Of a DNA stretch of 64,000 nucleotides, positions 29,810 through 39,639 are shown piece by piece (positions within the stretch are counted from its first letter, which is position 1; every line of letters begins with the position of its first letter). Source of the stretch: Isoetes taiwanensis (lineage: Eukaryota > Streptophyta > Lycopodiopsida > Isoetales > Isoetaceae). A program made the position numbers and the translations under genes. The notes below the pieces were generated by a model. That model was not told the DNA's origin. It was given only the letters and a program-made list of their open reading frames with translations, and ran no database searches. Location: positions 10,602,413-10,666,412 of the forward strand of contig JAJEKV010000003.1 of assembly GCA_021234155.1 (NCBI GenBank), given 5' to 3'.

Positions 29810-30407
29810 AAACATGCATATACAGCAGCTATAATATGTTATACTATGTGAATTTTCTGCAAACTACCTCTTAGGAACTTGTTGAAACCAGAGTGGCATT
29901 TGACAATATTGATAGATGCATGTAAATGATTCTTACCATCATGATCTTTGTACAAATGCATAAAAGCCAATAGAAAAATTCTTCCAAGTACATAGAGCTT
30001 CTTGTATCAGCTCTTCAGGAATGTTTCAAGCCTTCAAATACAGATTAGTAATTGCAATAGCTAGAATTTTATTTATTTTTTCTACATTCCATCTAAAACT
30101 CTCTTTTTCCTTTCCCAAGTATTCTATAGCTTGACTTCGACAAATTAAGATGATATGAACCATGGCAAGATTTACTTACCAACAATTAAAAAAGATGCTC
30201 GAAGGCTTCATATCGCAGATTTATAATTAAGTGCAAATAGCTTGTCGTTTGCCACCTCCATCATCCTATTGAGAAATTGGTGTTATGTGTAACAGTAAAG
30301 GGAAGATAAGATGATAGATCTTGTCACAACTTCCATTTTAGACTGTGAGATCATAATGTGTGCTCTAGAACAATTCAAATATATTTAGAGATTGAAATGT
30401 GGGATTT
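29810..30407. other. Non-coding stretch
   Basis: AT-rich; no gene or repeat recognised. Confidence 0.4.
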
Positions 30408-30740
30408 ACGGCCTAGTATTTTTTTGAATGATTTTTTATTAGATGTATGGACACGTCAGTTAGGGCATCACCCTTCACTATTATGGCCTTATGAGAGTTA
30501 TAATGAAGCGGGTGTATTTACAGCCTAGTATTCTTTTGAATGATTTTTTATTAGATGTATGGACACGTCAGTTAGGGCATCGCCCTTCACTATTATGGTC
30601 TTATGAGAGTTATAATAATGAAGCGGGTGTATTTACGGCCTAGTATTTTTTTGAATGATTTTTTATTAGATGTATGGACACGTGAGTTAGGGCATCGCCC
30701 TTCACTATTATGGCCTTATGAGAGTTATAATGAAGCAGGT
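30408..30740 (+). repeat. Minisatellite, three units of about 112 bp
   Basis: Units start at 30,408, 30,520 and 30,635 with ACGGCCTAGTATT or ACAGCCTAGTATT. They share GAATGATTTTTTATTAGATG, TATGGACACGTCAGTTAGGG, CATCRCCCTTCACTATTATG and TATGAGAGTTATAATGAAGC. Only a few substitutions and one 3-base insertion distinguish them, so the array is young. The third unit is about 106 bp. Confidence 0.92.
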
Positions 30741-31902
30741 ATTCTAGATCTATAGTTTCGTATAGGGGAATGTCCCAGTGGGCCATTTTTTGGGTCATTC
30801 AAAGGGCCCTTCGCAGAGAAAATAATAAATGCCATGTGGCATCACGTGATTCGATGTGGAGCAGAAAGTTGTCCACCCAGATTTTATGATATTTAATATG
30901 GTCGCCTTGAGGAGATGTGAATTCTTGAGGGAAGCCCTAGCAAACACATAAAAACACTTGCCTCGGTTTGCAAATAATAAAGGAACTACAAATACGACCC
31001 CTCCATTTTTACACAAATACAGTTCATGAAGGTTCTGTTACTTCGTTTTTTTGAGATAAATTGATGTCATGTGGTCTATACAATATAATGATTGACACAA
31101 GCATAGTTTGGCCAAATTATTTTGTTAATGCCACAAACTTAAATCCATATCATTGCCATGATGGCAACAATATATTCACGTGTCTATTTAATACAAAATC
31201 AGTATTTAAAATTAAAAGCATTAATAGAGCAGCATCTCAAACAGACGATTTGAACCTAAATGATGTTAACTCGAATATGGATATTTAAGTCAAAAGGCTT
31301 TGTTTGTCATTTCTCTTTTAATCACTTTAAATGGTTGAGGTTGAGACATTGAGTTGAATAAAATATTGTATGTGCTCAAAGCAATGTTGAGTTATTGAAT
31401 AACGTGATAGGACTCTGGCCCTTTCCAGACCTAGAATGATATTTTAGGGATCAAGGGTGAAATTCTTGTTGAAAACAAGATTCAAGTATCAAGTATTATA
31501 TTGTTTTAAAGTAGCAATCAAGTATTATATTGTTTTGAAGTAGCAATATTGATTGATTGTGAAAACATGACTTTCGCTCACAGGTCATTGAGGGCAACCC
31601 TCCGTCTCAACATTTGTTTTTAAATTGTGTGAGGCACGTTGAATAACCGATAAAAGAAAAAGTTTATTCTGGTGTTCTAAATCGGAGAGTTTGCCATCGC
31701 AATTGCAAATAGAGCTTTTATAACATTCATTTGGAAACAAGGCTGTGATATGTCTATTTGTGGACATTTCACTTCGACAACATTGAGGGAGAATAGTACC
31801 AAAAAGTGGGATATATATTACGTGCATTTTACAGTCAGTGAGTGCTTAATCAGTGGTTGATCGGCTAGGTATTTCACAAGTCTTTTCAATCGCGCCTGTG
31901 CC
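30741..31902. other. Upstream region of PPR gene 1
   Basis: Non-coding. Contains a tandem duplication of about 35 bp (ATCAAGTATTATATTGTTTT, AAGTAGCA) at 31,486-31,546 that runs into a partial family B repeat. No TATA box or start-site signal can be assigned with confidence. Confidence 0.4.
31530..31612 (+). repeat. Hairpin repeat family B, partial copy
   Basis: AAGTAGCAATATTGATTGAT, GTGAAAACATGACTTT and GAGGGCAACCCTCCG follow the family order. The middle block (ATGATTTAAGCCACTTC) is replaced by unrelated sequence. Confidence 0.68.
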
Positions 31903-34113
31903 ATGCACAATGTGGAGCTAGTAAAACAAGTAAGCATTCCGTTAAACCAAGAAACTTGCATCTCTGTCTTGCACAGCTGTATCGAGAGGAAGGCTTTATC
32001 AGAAACAAAGAAAATTCATGCCAGTTTTGTGAAAAACACATTGAATTTAGGAATCCTGTTATGGAATGCTCTTATCAACACCTACATAAAATGTGGAGGC
32101 ATGGAGACTGCCAAAGTGATTTTTGACAGGTTATCCATTAGAGACACTTGTACCTGGAGTACGATCATTTCTGGATATACTCAACATGATCGAGCGAATG
32201 ATGCTTTTAAAATGTTCCATCAAATGCAAGATCAACAAGTCAAGTGCAACCGTGTAACTTTTGCTAGCATTGTGAATGCATGTGCCATTATGTCTGCTAT
32301 GGAAGAAGGGAAATTAGTACATGCTAACATCTTGAGGGCTAAATGTGAGAATGACATTTATGTTGGGAATACACTACTGAATATGTATACTAAATGCAGC
32401 AGAATAGTCGATGCTTATGGAGTCTTCATTAGAATGCGCACACAAGATGTCTGCACATGGACTACAATAATTGCTGGGTTTGTACAACATGGGGATAGTA
32501 AAGTTGCTTTTTATCTGTTCAATCAAATGCTATTGAAGGGTGTGTCCCCTGATAAATTCACCTTTGTAGGTGTTATAAATGCTTGTGCTATTAATTCGGT
32601 TCTACAATCTGGAAAGTTGTTTCATGCTAAAATTCTGGAAGTTGGGTTTGAGTTGGATATCTTCCTTGGAAGCAGTTTAATTGACATGTATGCTAAATGT
32701 GGAAGCATGGAAGATTCTCAGCAGGTATTCAAACGACTTCCTGCACAAAATGTTGTCTCATGGAGTGCAATGATTGGTGGTCTCGTCCAAGAAGGTGATG
32801 GGCCTGAAGCTCTTGAGTACTATAAGAAAATGCAGCAACAAGGCTTCAAGCCCAATAAAGTTACTTTAATGAGCATTGTAGGTGCATGCTCAGGTCAGGG
32901 ACAAGGTAAACGTGTCCATGCTGATATACTACAAGCTAGATGTGAGTCTGATGTTTATGTTGGGAGTACACTTGTCGACATGTATGCTGGCTGTGGTAAC
33001 ATAAGTAATGCGTGCCAAGTTTTTAACAGGCTGAGTCTACATACTATTGTATCATTTAACATAATGTTAGCAGGATATGTGCACAATGGAGATTACTTGG
33101 GAGCCCTACAACTTTTTAAGCAAATGTCTATATATGACATGGAGCCAGATAAATTCAGTTTTGTTAGCATTTTAAGTTCTTGCACATCTGCTATGGTCAT
33201 GGAATACGGCAAATGGGTCCATGCTAGCATATTACTTGTGGGAGAGCACTTAGACATCTTTATAAATAGTAGCCTCATCAGTATGTATGCTAAATGTGGA
33301 GTCATAGAGAGTGCACGTTGTGTGTTTGACATTCTTTCTGTACAAGACGTTGTCTCCTGGAATGCAATGTTCACAGGATATATAGAAAATGCTGACGTAA
33401 AACAAGCTCTGGATCTTTTCATACTTATGGAACAGGAAGGTGTTAAACCCGATGAAGCTACTTTTGTAAGCTTGATGAGTGCATGTTCTGGTGTAGCAGC
33501 TTTGCAAGAGGGAAAGAAAATTCATAAAAGCATCTTAGAAAATATCCCTCAGCTGAATAGTATTATTGGCAATGCTCTTATTGACATGTATGCTAAATGT
33601 GGCAGCATAGAGGATGCCCGTCAGGTGTTCTATAGTTTGCCTGTACGAGATATTGTCTCATGGAATGCAATCATTGCAGGATATGCTCAGCATGGAGATG
33701 GCATGGAGGCTCTGAAAATGTTTGAAATCATGCTACTCGATGTTGTAATGCCAGATGATATCACATTTATTTCTGCTTTGTCAGCTTGCAATCATGCATG
33801 TCTGCTAGATAAAGGATGTTATTATTTTTCTTCAGTCACAGGGGACTATGGCATTACTCTGAAAGTGCAACATTATGCTTGTATTACTGACCTGCTTGGA
33901 CGTATAGGGCAGCTTCATCAGGCACTCGATTTTATTAACAGCATGCCATTTGAAACAGCTGTGGAATCTTGGACTTCCCTTCTAGCTGCATGCAAAGTTT
34001 ACGGTAATAAGGAACTAGGTGAGCAAGCATTAGGACATGTTCTGAGTGTAGAGCCCTCCAATGACTCAGCTTATGTGTTGCTCTCGAACATATATGCCAT
34101 GGTCGTTAAGTAA
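31903..34113 (+). CDS. PLS-class PPR protein 1, intronless
   Basis: 736 residues made of repeated P-L-S type PPR motifs (about 18) from near residue 20 to the end. The cycle recurs six times: DxYAKCG or similar (S), VSWNAMIxGYxxHG (P), ALxLFxxMxxxGVxPDxxTF and xxxSACxxxxAxxxGKxIH (L). Such proteins bind single-stranded RNA in chloroplasts or mitochondria, one base per motif, mostly for C-to-U editing or splicing. The C-terminus (SWTSLLAACKVYGNKELGEQ, YVLLSNIYAMVVK) is the E1 region and stops there, so E2/E+ and DYW are missing. After the stop the sequence is not clearly E2-like. The frame is open upstream only to a TGA near 31,858 without an earlier ATG, so ATG 31,903 is the best start. A targeting peptide is not obvious. 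Confidence 0.93.
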   Translation: MHNVELVKQVSIPLNQETCISVLHSCIERKALSETKKIHASFVKNTLNLGILLWNALINTYIKCGGMETAKVIFDRLSIRDTCTWSTIISGYTQHDRANDAFKMFHQMQDQQVKCNRVTFASIVNACAIMSAMEEGKLVHANILRAKCENDIYVGNTLLNMYTKCSRIVDAYGVFIRMRTQDVCTWTTIIAGFVQHGDSKVAFYLFNQMLLKGVSPDKFTFVGVINACAINSVLQSGKLFHAKILEVGFELDIFLGSSLIDMYAKCGSMEDSQQVFKRLPAQNVVSWSAMIGGLVQEGDGPEALEYYKKMQQQGFKPNKVTLMSIVGACSGQGQGKRVHADILQARCESDVYVGSTLVDMYAGCGNISNACQVFNRLSLHTIVSFNIMLAGYVHNGDYLGALQLFKQMSIYDMEPDKFSFVSILSSCTSAMVMEYGKWVHASILLVGEHLDIFINSSLISMYAKCGVIESARCVFDILSVQDVVSWNAMFTGYIENADVKQALDLFILMEQEGVKPDEATFVSLMSACSGVAALQEGKKIHKSILENIPQLNSIIGNALIDMYAKCGSIEDARQVFYSLPVRDIVSWNAIIAGYAQHGDGMEALKMFEIMLLDVVMPDDITFISALSACNHACLLDKGCYYFSSVTGDYGITLKVQHYACITDLLGRIGQLHQALDFINSMPFETAVESWTSLLAACKVYGNKELGEQALGHVLSVEPSNDSAYVLLSNIYAMVVK

Positions 34114-35180
34114 TATCTAGGTCACATTGAGAACATCGGCTGGTTCTATAAGTCATTTTCAACCAAGGGTTTCTGGACTGAAGATGGAGAAGGAAAAGAA
34201 TAATGTGAATCTTTCCAGAATAGGATGTAAACGCAAAAAGATCCATACTGCTGAGTGTTCCTGATAAGTTCAAAATCCATGAAAGTAAACAAAGGAGCTC
34301 AGGTCCCACTTCAGTGGGTGAAACCTGTCAGTTCAATGAGTGCACATCAAGGAAGGGTCTGAAGCAAGTCTCTAACAATAAGGAATCCCTTGAGACCCAT
34401 CAGTTTGATTTCTTGGTGGGGCTAGAAAATGTAACAGAGTTAAAGAGCAGATATTCTGTCAGATAACCAGCAATGGTTACACTAAAGTTGCTTGGTGGTT
34501 GTCATTGACTGTTGATGAATAACTAGTCTGCAGCTCGGAAATGCAAAGTGACCACAATATTTCGACAAATTTGCAATATCAATGCGAACAACCATGGCTG
34601 CTTCTTTTTGCAAAACAAGCCACTTTAAGATGCAATGTTGGCTCCAGACAGATATGAGATAAAAGCAAAGTATTGATAACTTTTACAGCAAATTAAGATG
34701 TCTATGGAGCAGCACTTGTTATCATTTTGCTGTTCCAGTAGTCTAACTTATACCACTCTATATGGTTCAATTCACTAAATGTCACGACTGTTTCCATGGT
34801 GTATGGTGCTTCTGATGAATATTTTAATATCTGCTTACTGCTAGTCACCAGTGGTGCTGTGGAAGATATTCATGGTGAAAAATAGGCATGACATATAGTT
34901 CTGGGTAGGTGCTGAAGCCTTATGATGTCAGCTATATTTCTATAATCTTATATGTAAGCAAAATTGCAGAGACTGCGAATCTTACACAGCTTGTAGGGCT
35001 TCTTTACGAAGTTTAAGTAACTTTTTATCTTTCTACCAGGATCTATTCCAGAAGAAATCTTAGTTAAGCTATCAAAGTTTTAGAGATTCACCTCCATTAT
35101 CTCTATGCAACTACAAAGATTGTCGCCCAACATCATAATTGATGATCTCAAACATGGGCCAGACCAATGATAAGGACATT
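34114..35180. other. Region downstream of PPR gene 1
   Basis: No supported gene. Contains the 3' untranslated region of PPR gene 1 and unrecognised sequence. Confidence 0.4.
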
Positions 35181-35417
35181 CCTGGAGTAGGGAATGATGG
35201 AAATTTTGGAACAGAGGCTTTTGAAGAAGCAGATATGTTTACAAATACTTACAAAAGAAATCTTACATATCTGATGCATTCTATTCTATGACACAATTGG
35301 GATTGATGCATCATTTCATTTCAGGACGAAGAGTTCATTGATGTTGACAGTTCTGTTCCACCATCAAGCCCTCTTCTTATTGAGAGGGGAAAATTCATCA
35401 AAATCTCTAATCTTTAA
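35181..35417 (+). pseudogene. Unidentified gene fragment with a terminal exon
   Basis: Frame DIPGVGNDGNFGTEAFEEAD then MFTNTYKR precedes an intron-like stretch. Exon 35,325-35,417, after CATTTCAG, reads DEEFIDVDSSVPPSSPLL then IERGKFIKISNL and TAA. It is acidic and Ser/Pro-rich, with no known domain. Just upstream (35,043-35,090) PEEILVKLSK could be the start of a decayed F-box, which is speculative. Confidence 0.35.
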
Positions 35418-36544
35418 AAGATAATCAGCCCATTCATTTTCAGACCTCGAAACCATACTGGCTCAAGCATAATTCGGTGCCGAAAGCAGAAGATAAAGAT
35501 TTCCAAGAATAACAAGTGAAGAACTGGGCCCTTGAACCTCCTTTGTGAAGAATGAAAGAGACATTTTGGTTATCACCACGTGCTAGCACAGTTGTGTTAA
35601 AAATGGCAGATCCACAACACTTCAAAACCTGGAATTAAGCAAATAACTCCCTCCATGTGGAAGATTGAGAAGATTTCGTCTTGCTGAAATGACATGCAAA
35701 GGAAACGTCACTAGAACCAAGAACTCTCAGCCAACCTCCCCAATCTTTATCACTGGCATTAAATCCAATAGCACGTTTTATGGAAATAGGTGGCTAGAGA
35801 AGGGAACGGTCAAAACATGAAATAGTGAACATCCAAACATGAAATATTGACCATCCAGAAACTCAATTCATGACGAAAAAGGACAGAAAGCTCAAAAGGA
35901 ACATCCCATAGTTCTGTAAAACACAGATCCAGATGAAGAGCAAAAGAAAGGCCAGCACAAAGGGGAGCAAAAACCAAATGTAAAGATTGGACAAAGCCAA
36001 GGAAGCGAGCAAGAAGCCGGCCAGTAACTACTAGAGTATTCTATTAGCAATGCGAAGACGACATTTCTTCCAAGTAATCAAGAAACTTGGATGTTGAAGA
36101 TGGTCTTGGCAAAGTTGACACATGAAAGAAGGTTTGCTGTAGATGTTTATAAGATTTTGGCCAAAGGTTGGGTTGGGTGATTATCTTTTTTTTTGTAGTG
36201 GCTTTTATTTCAATGGTTCTTGTTCTTCATATTTTTCTTCTTTTGTTAGTTTCGTTTCTACGTTTTCGCGGGACAGGGGCCGGATTCATGCATGTGGCCC
36301 CTGTTCTAATATGGTAGTTCCTGGCCTGCGGGATGTGGCTGGCTGGGATTGATCTGTTGGACATGGTAAATTTTTGGAAAGCAGTTGTTTCCTTTTTTAT
36401 GAGGGCCGATTCATGCATCTGCCCAGTCCGAAGCTTCAGGCTCCTCAGAGTTCTGATCATATCCGAGAGTAGATCCGGCTGATTTTCGCCCTTATCAGCA
36501 CCTTGTCTTCCTCGCTTGACGAGTCTGTTAGTTCTTCCACATCC

Positions 36545-36690
36545 ATTGGCTATCTCTGCTCTGCAGCTTGCCTCTTTCTCTGCTCTCTCTGCTCTCTCTG
36601 CTCTGCAGCTTGCAGCTATCTCTGCTATGTCTGCTCTGCAGCTTGCCTCTTTAGCAGCGATGCCGCTTGCCTCTCTTTTGCCTCTGCAAG
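36545..36690. repeat. Minisatellite based on CTCTGCTCTGCAGCTTGC
   Basis: CTCTGCTCTGCAGCTTGC or shortened CTCTGCTCTCT recurs about seven times. It creates Ala/Cys/Arg-rich open frames on both strands (for example the 156-residue minus frame from 36,697), which are side effects of the repeat and not evidence for genes. The flanks 35.4-36.5 kb hold nothing I can identify. Confidence 0.75.
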
Positions 36691-36894
36691 TAGCCATGCA
36701 TGCTTGTTAAATTTGGGCTGCATGTGCTGCCCTCACCGGAGCTAGTGGTTCAGGCTTGAACGAACCACTGATATGTGCATGTATTTGCACATTTTGGTGT
36801 ATTCAATGTTTATACTTGATAATTCAATGGTTTAACAATGGTTCAAACTTAAAAAAAATACAAAAGGTTACACTTAGCATTAAGGTTACACTTA

Positions 36895-37582
36895 GCGATG
36901 AACAAAAGGTCATCGACATAAGGAAGACAAAAAATGCATTGGGCATGCCAAAATCTAATTAATTGCCTAGTGACTTCAATGAAGAAAAAAGGAGTAGTGG
37001 CCAAGCCAAATGGGAGCATATTGAAATTATAGAAATGACCTTCGGATTCAAAGCCCAGAAAGGCACGATGTGGGGGCCAAATTGCAATGTGATGATATCC
37101 AGACTTCAAATCCAAAGGAAAGAGAAAGCTATTAGATTGACACATATGGGATAAAAGTTCAATGTTTTTTCAAGGTTTTCATAACGAAATACGAGAATTC
37201 TGAGCAAGGTGTTCAAGAAACGTAAATCAAGGATAAGACGAAATTTCTTTTCAGCTTTAGGGACTACTCCAAGGGGAGAGCAAAAAAAAAAAAGACGAGA
37301 TGGTACAAGTGAAGCTACATCAGAGTGAAGAAGATCGGAAATTGCAGAGCGGACAAAGTCCATGTGAGAATGCAAGGAGGGATGATTAGACTCATTAAAG
37401 GGAAGGGAAGGTTGAAAAACACTCCTAGGTAAACGATAACCAAATTGGATCTAGTTTAGAACTTGTTGGGACAATGAAATAGATTGCCAGAATGGTAATG
37501 CTGCATTCAAGCGGTTTAAAATAGGAGTTGTAGATGCCACATCGACAATTAAAGGATCAACTCCTAAATGAGGAATTAAAGA
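36895..37582 (-). pseudogene. DIRS-like retrotransposon reverse transcriptase relic
   Basis: The minus-strand pieces read GVDPLIVDVASTTPILNRLN, then FGYRLPRSVFQ, HSHMDFVRSAISDLLHSDVA and PLGVVPKAEKKFRLILDLRF with LN. These are followed (frameshift near 37,140) by FLFPLDLKSGYHHIAI (motif A), FNMLPFGLATTPFFF (motif B) and LPYVDDLLFIA (motif C with YVDD). The FRYENL...DLKSGYHH...GLATTP...W order with a long spacing before YVDD fits DIRS/Ngaro-type elements better than Ty3 (which has DYRxLN and MPFGLTNAP). DIRS elements integrate by a tyrosine recombinase, and none is seen here. Frameshifts and stops make it inactive. Its upstream end lies about 170 bp from family A copy 3. Confidence 0.7.
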
Positions 37583-37749
37583 TGAATATGAAAAACAATC
37601 TGAAAACAAATTAATTAAGAAACATATAGAAAAGATATAACTATAAAAGCCGAATTTTATATTATAAATATGATGAAGTAAATACAAGAAACTTATATAT
37701 ATGCCTTGAAGGCTCAAAAAGATTGCACACTCGATCCACACAATATGTA

Positions 37750-37883
37750 TTTTTGGGTTGCCCCTAGGGGGGCAAACCTTGGTCCATGTGGGTTTTTGGC
37801 ATATTCCTTGGATATGCTGGTATATGCTTCAGATATTCTAAAAACTGCTCGAAACCCACTAGGGCCCTTAAACTGTCGGTCAC
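37750..37883. repeat. Hairpin repeat family A, copy 3
   Basis: TTTTTGGGTTGCCCC, TAGGGGGGCAAACC, GTGGGTTTTTGGCATAT, three ATATGC/ATATTC words, ACTGCTCGAAACC and a final GTCGGTCACT. Same block order as copies 1 and 2, somewhat more diverged. Confidence 0.72.
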
Positions 37884-38039
37884 TCTCGTTCATGTGCGAG
37901 GCTTTTTTTCTTCTCTTCCTACCGGCGACCGGAACAGCTGTTGTAGGCTAGATGGCTTCCAGATCAGCTGGTTTGACGAAGTTTGAAGGCTCTGACTAGA
38001 AGCTCCTTGCCTCGACTATGAATTCAAGGCTCTAACTTC

Positions 38040-38700
38040 CAAATTCAGGCCCAATGATTCCCGGAAACAGGGACATCCCACAGATAAGAACAAAAAAACC
38101 TAAATCAGTTTTGTCTTCTGAAATTCCTCATCCCATGGAAGCTGGAAGTTCTATTTCATCTGTTTTTAGCTCTAGCTGCAAACTAGAAGAGCAAAGCACA
38201 ACAAATGTTTTCTCCACTGATTGTATTAATCCATCTGTTCATCCTGGCAACCCTAATCCAAAGCAGGAGCCTTCACGTAGTGAATGGATCAAAGGACCCT
38301 CTGATCCTGCGGGGAATATCATAAAGCTTTCTGACAGGCCAAGTCTTTGTATGAGCACTCATAAATCAGAGGCTGCAATAGGCTCCTCATCATGTTGTGT
38401 ATGTCATAGACGTTGATATGATGAAGTTCTCAAAAGCTCTATATGGAAAAAATTATGGGCACACAGAATGGGTAACATGTGTAGATCATTTGCCTGATGG
38501 CAGAATTGTCAGTGGTGGAATGGATAACAACTTATGCTTGTGAGATGCAAGGGATGTGAGATGTAGGGATCTGAATGGCCATTCTAGCTCGATCTCTGAT
38601 GTGAAAGTAGTTTCTGGCAGCTGCCGTAAGTTCTAGTTATGATAAAACATTGCTGATATGGGATATGAAGAATATGCAGGGTAGTTGGTTGCTTGAAAGG
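38040..38700 (+). pseudogene. WD40-repeat protein relic
   Basis: A 121-codon frame (38,054-38,416; Ser/Pro/Lys-rich, no domain) is followed, in a second frame, by GHTEWVTCVDHLPDGRIVSG, GMDNNLCL, stop (where WD is expected), DARDVRCRDLNGHSSSISDV. A third frame has SSYDKTLLIWDMKNMQG. These are WD40 blades: GH..W, the DGRIVSGG turn and WD ends. The TGG-to-TGA change and frameshifts show decay. Whether the first frame is the N-terminus of the same protein is unknown. WD40 proteins act as scaffolds, so no function can be assigned. Confidence 0.72.
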
Positions 38701-38813
38701 TCATAAAGGAGCTGTAATGGGTTTTTCTTTCAGCAAAAGAGCAACTCTTGTTTGACATTGCTTCCAGATGATTTCGATTTTCAGCATGCTTCTTGAACCC
38801 CGTGTGGAAGGAC

Positions 38814-39035
38814 TTATCCTACTTCATTAGCTGAATAACAAGTTCTACAGCTGACGAGTGAACGACGAATTCTAGGTAACTCAACTGAAGGAAACTGAAG
38901 TTTAGGGAGTAAGCTACTCAGAGCTTCAACAATACCCTTGAAAGGTTCAAATGTAGTAGGTTCAGGTACATTCAAAGACCCACTTTCCTCAGGAGAAACT
39001 GCAAATGCAGAACCGTAAAATGCAAAGAGGACCAA
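38814..39035 (-). CDS. Hypothetical short ORF, possibly secreted
   Basis: The minus frame reads LVLFAFYGSAFA (signal-peptide-like core) then VSPEESGSLNVPEPTTFEPF and a C-terminus with two Cys (SCRTCYSANE). The frame is open upstream to a TGA (ILWR before LVLF) but has no ATG there, so the start is lost or in another exon. Family unknown; perhaps a relic. Confidence 0.28.
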   Translation of the reverse strand: MVLFAFYGSAFAVSPEESGSLNVPEPTTFEPFKGIVEALSSLLPKLQFPSVELPRIRRSLVSCRTCYSANEVG

Positions 39036-39183
39036 GATAAGCCTCCAAAGAATTCATTTTCTAATTGTTTATCCTTTTCTAGCTTCCTGGCTATCCGCTT
39101 TTTGCATGCCCAAAATGATCTTTTTGATTCTTGTCATCACATGTGCCATGGTCTTTTGAGCTAATTTCTTTGCTTTTAGGGCG

Positions 39184-39637
39184 CATTACATGAGCACGTA
39201 TTACTTCCGAAGAATTTTTGCAGCAGACGTTGATATTTCCACAGTTCTACCATTTTCCAATTGGTCAATGATATCATCGGAATCTGCTATAGTGTTGCAG
39301 TTCTTTGGATTATGCCTTGCCAAGCGATCGAGCAGGCATAATCTCTCATTTATTTGCACGATCCTGTTGTATTTTTTAGCCTCTGCAGGTACGATTCTTG
39401 AGCCAAATAGATGTCCAGTGGTTTCAGCGCTTCCAAGCTACGATCTGATGCTTGCGAGAGCGTGGATCTGCAAAGCATAGCTTCAACATCACATGGAAGC
39501 GTCTTCTCCAGATAAGTTACTATAATGTTTGCTTCTGTATTTTCTCTTGGCTTTGCTTTTTTCAATATTTTCTTGGTGGATGCGGTTGGGTTATCCTGGT
39601 TGTCTACGGCCTCAAGAATGTTTAAATTGAAACGCAC
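39184..39637 (-). pseudogene. Unidentified coding relic with an in-frame stop
   Basis: Minus strand: QIHALASIRS, stop, LGSAETTGHLFGSRIVPAEA, KKYNRIVQINERLCLLDRLA and IADSDDIIDQLENGRTVEIS, ending ILRK and TAA. It is highly protein-like, with helix-forming Leu/Asp/Glu content. A frame upstream (ILEAVDNQDNPTASTKKILK and onward) may be an earlier exon. TATGCTTTGCAG before QIHAL could be a splice acceptor. I cannot name the family. Confidence 0.45.
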
Positions 39638-39639
39638 TA

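Noticed and set aside
33093-33525. Minus-strand ORFs inside PPR gene 1, and likewise inside PPR gene 2
   Set aside because: They are antisense shadows of strong PPR coding sequence.
36227-36697. 156-residue Ala/Arg/Cys/Glu repeat ORF, minus strand
   Set aside because: Created by the CTCTGCTCTGCAGCTTGC minisatellite; open frames appear on both strands.
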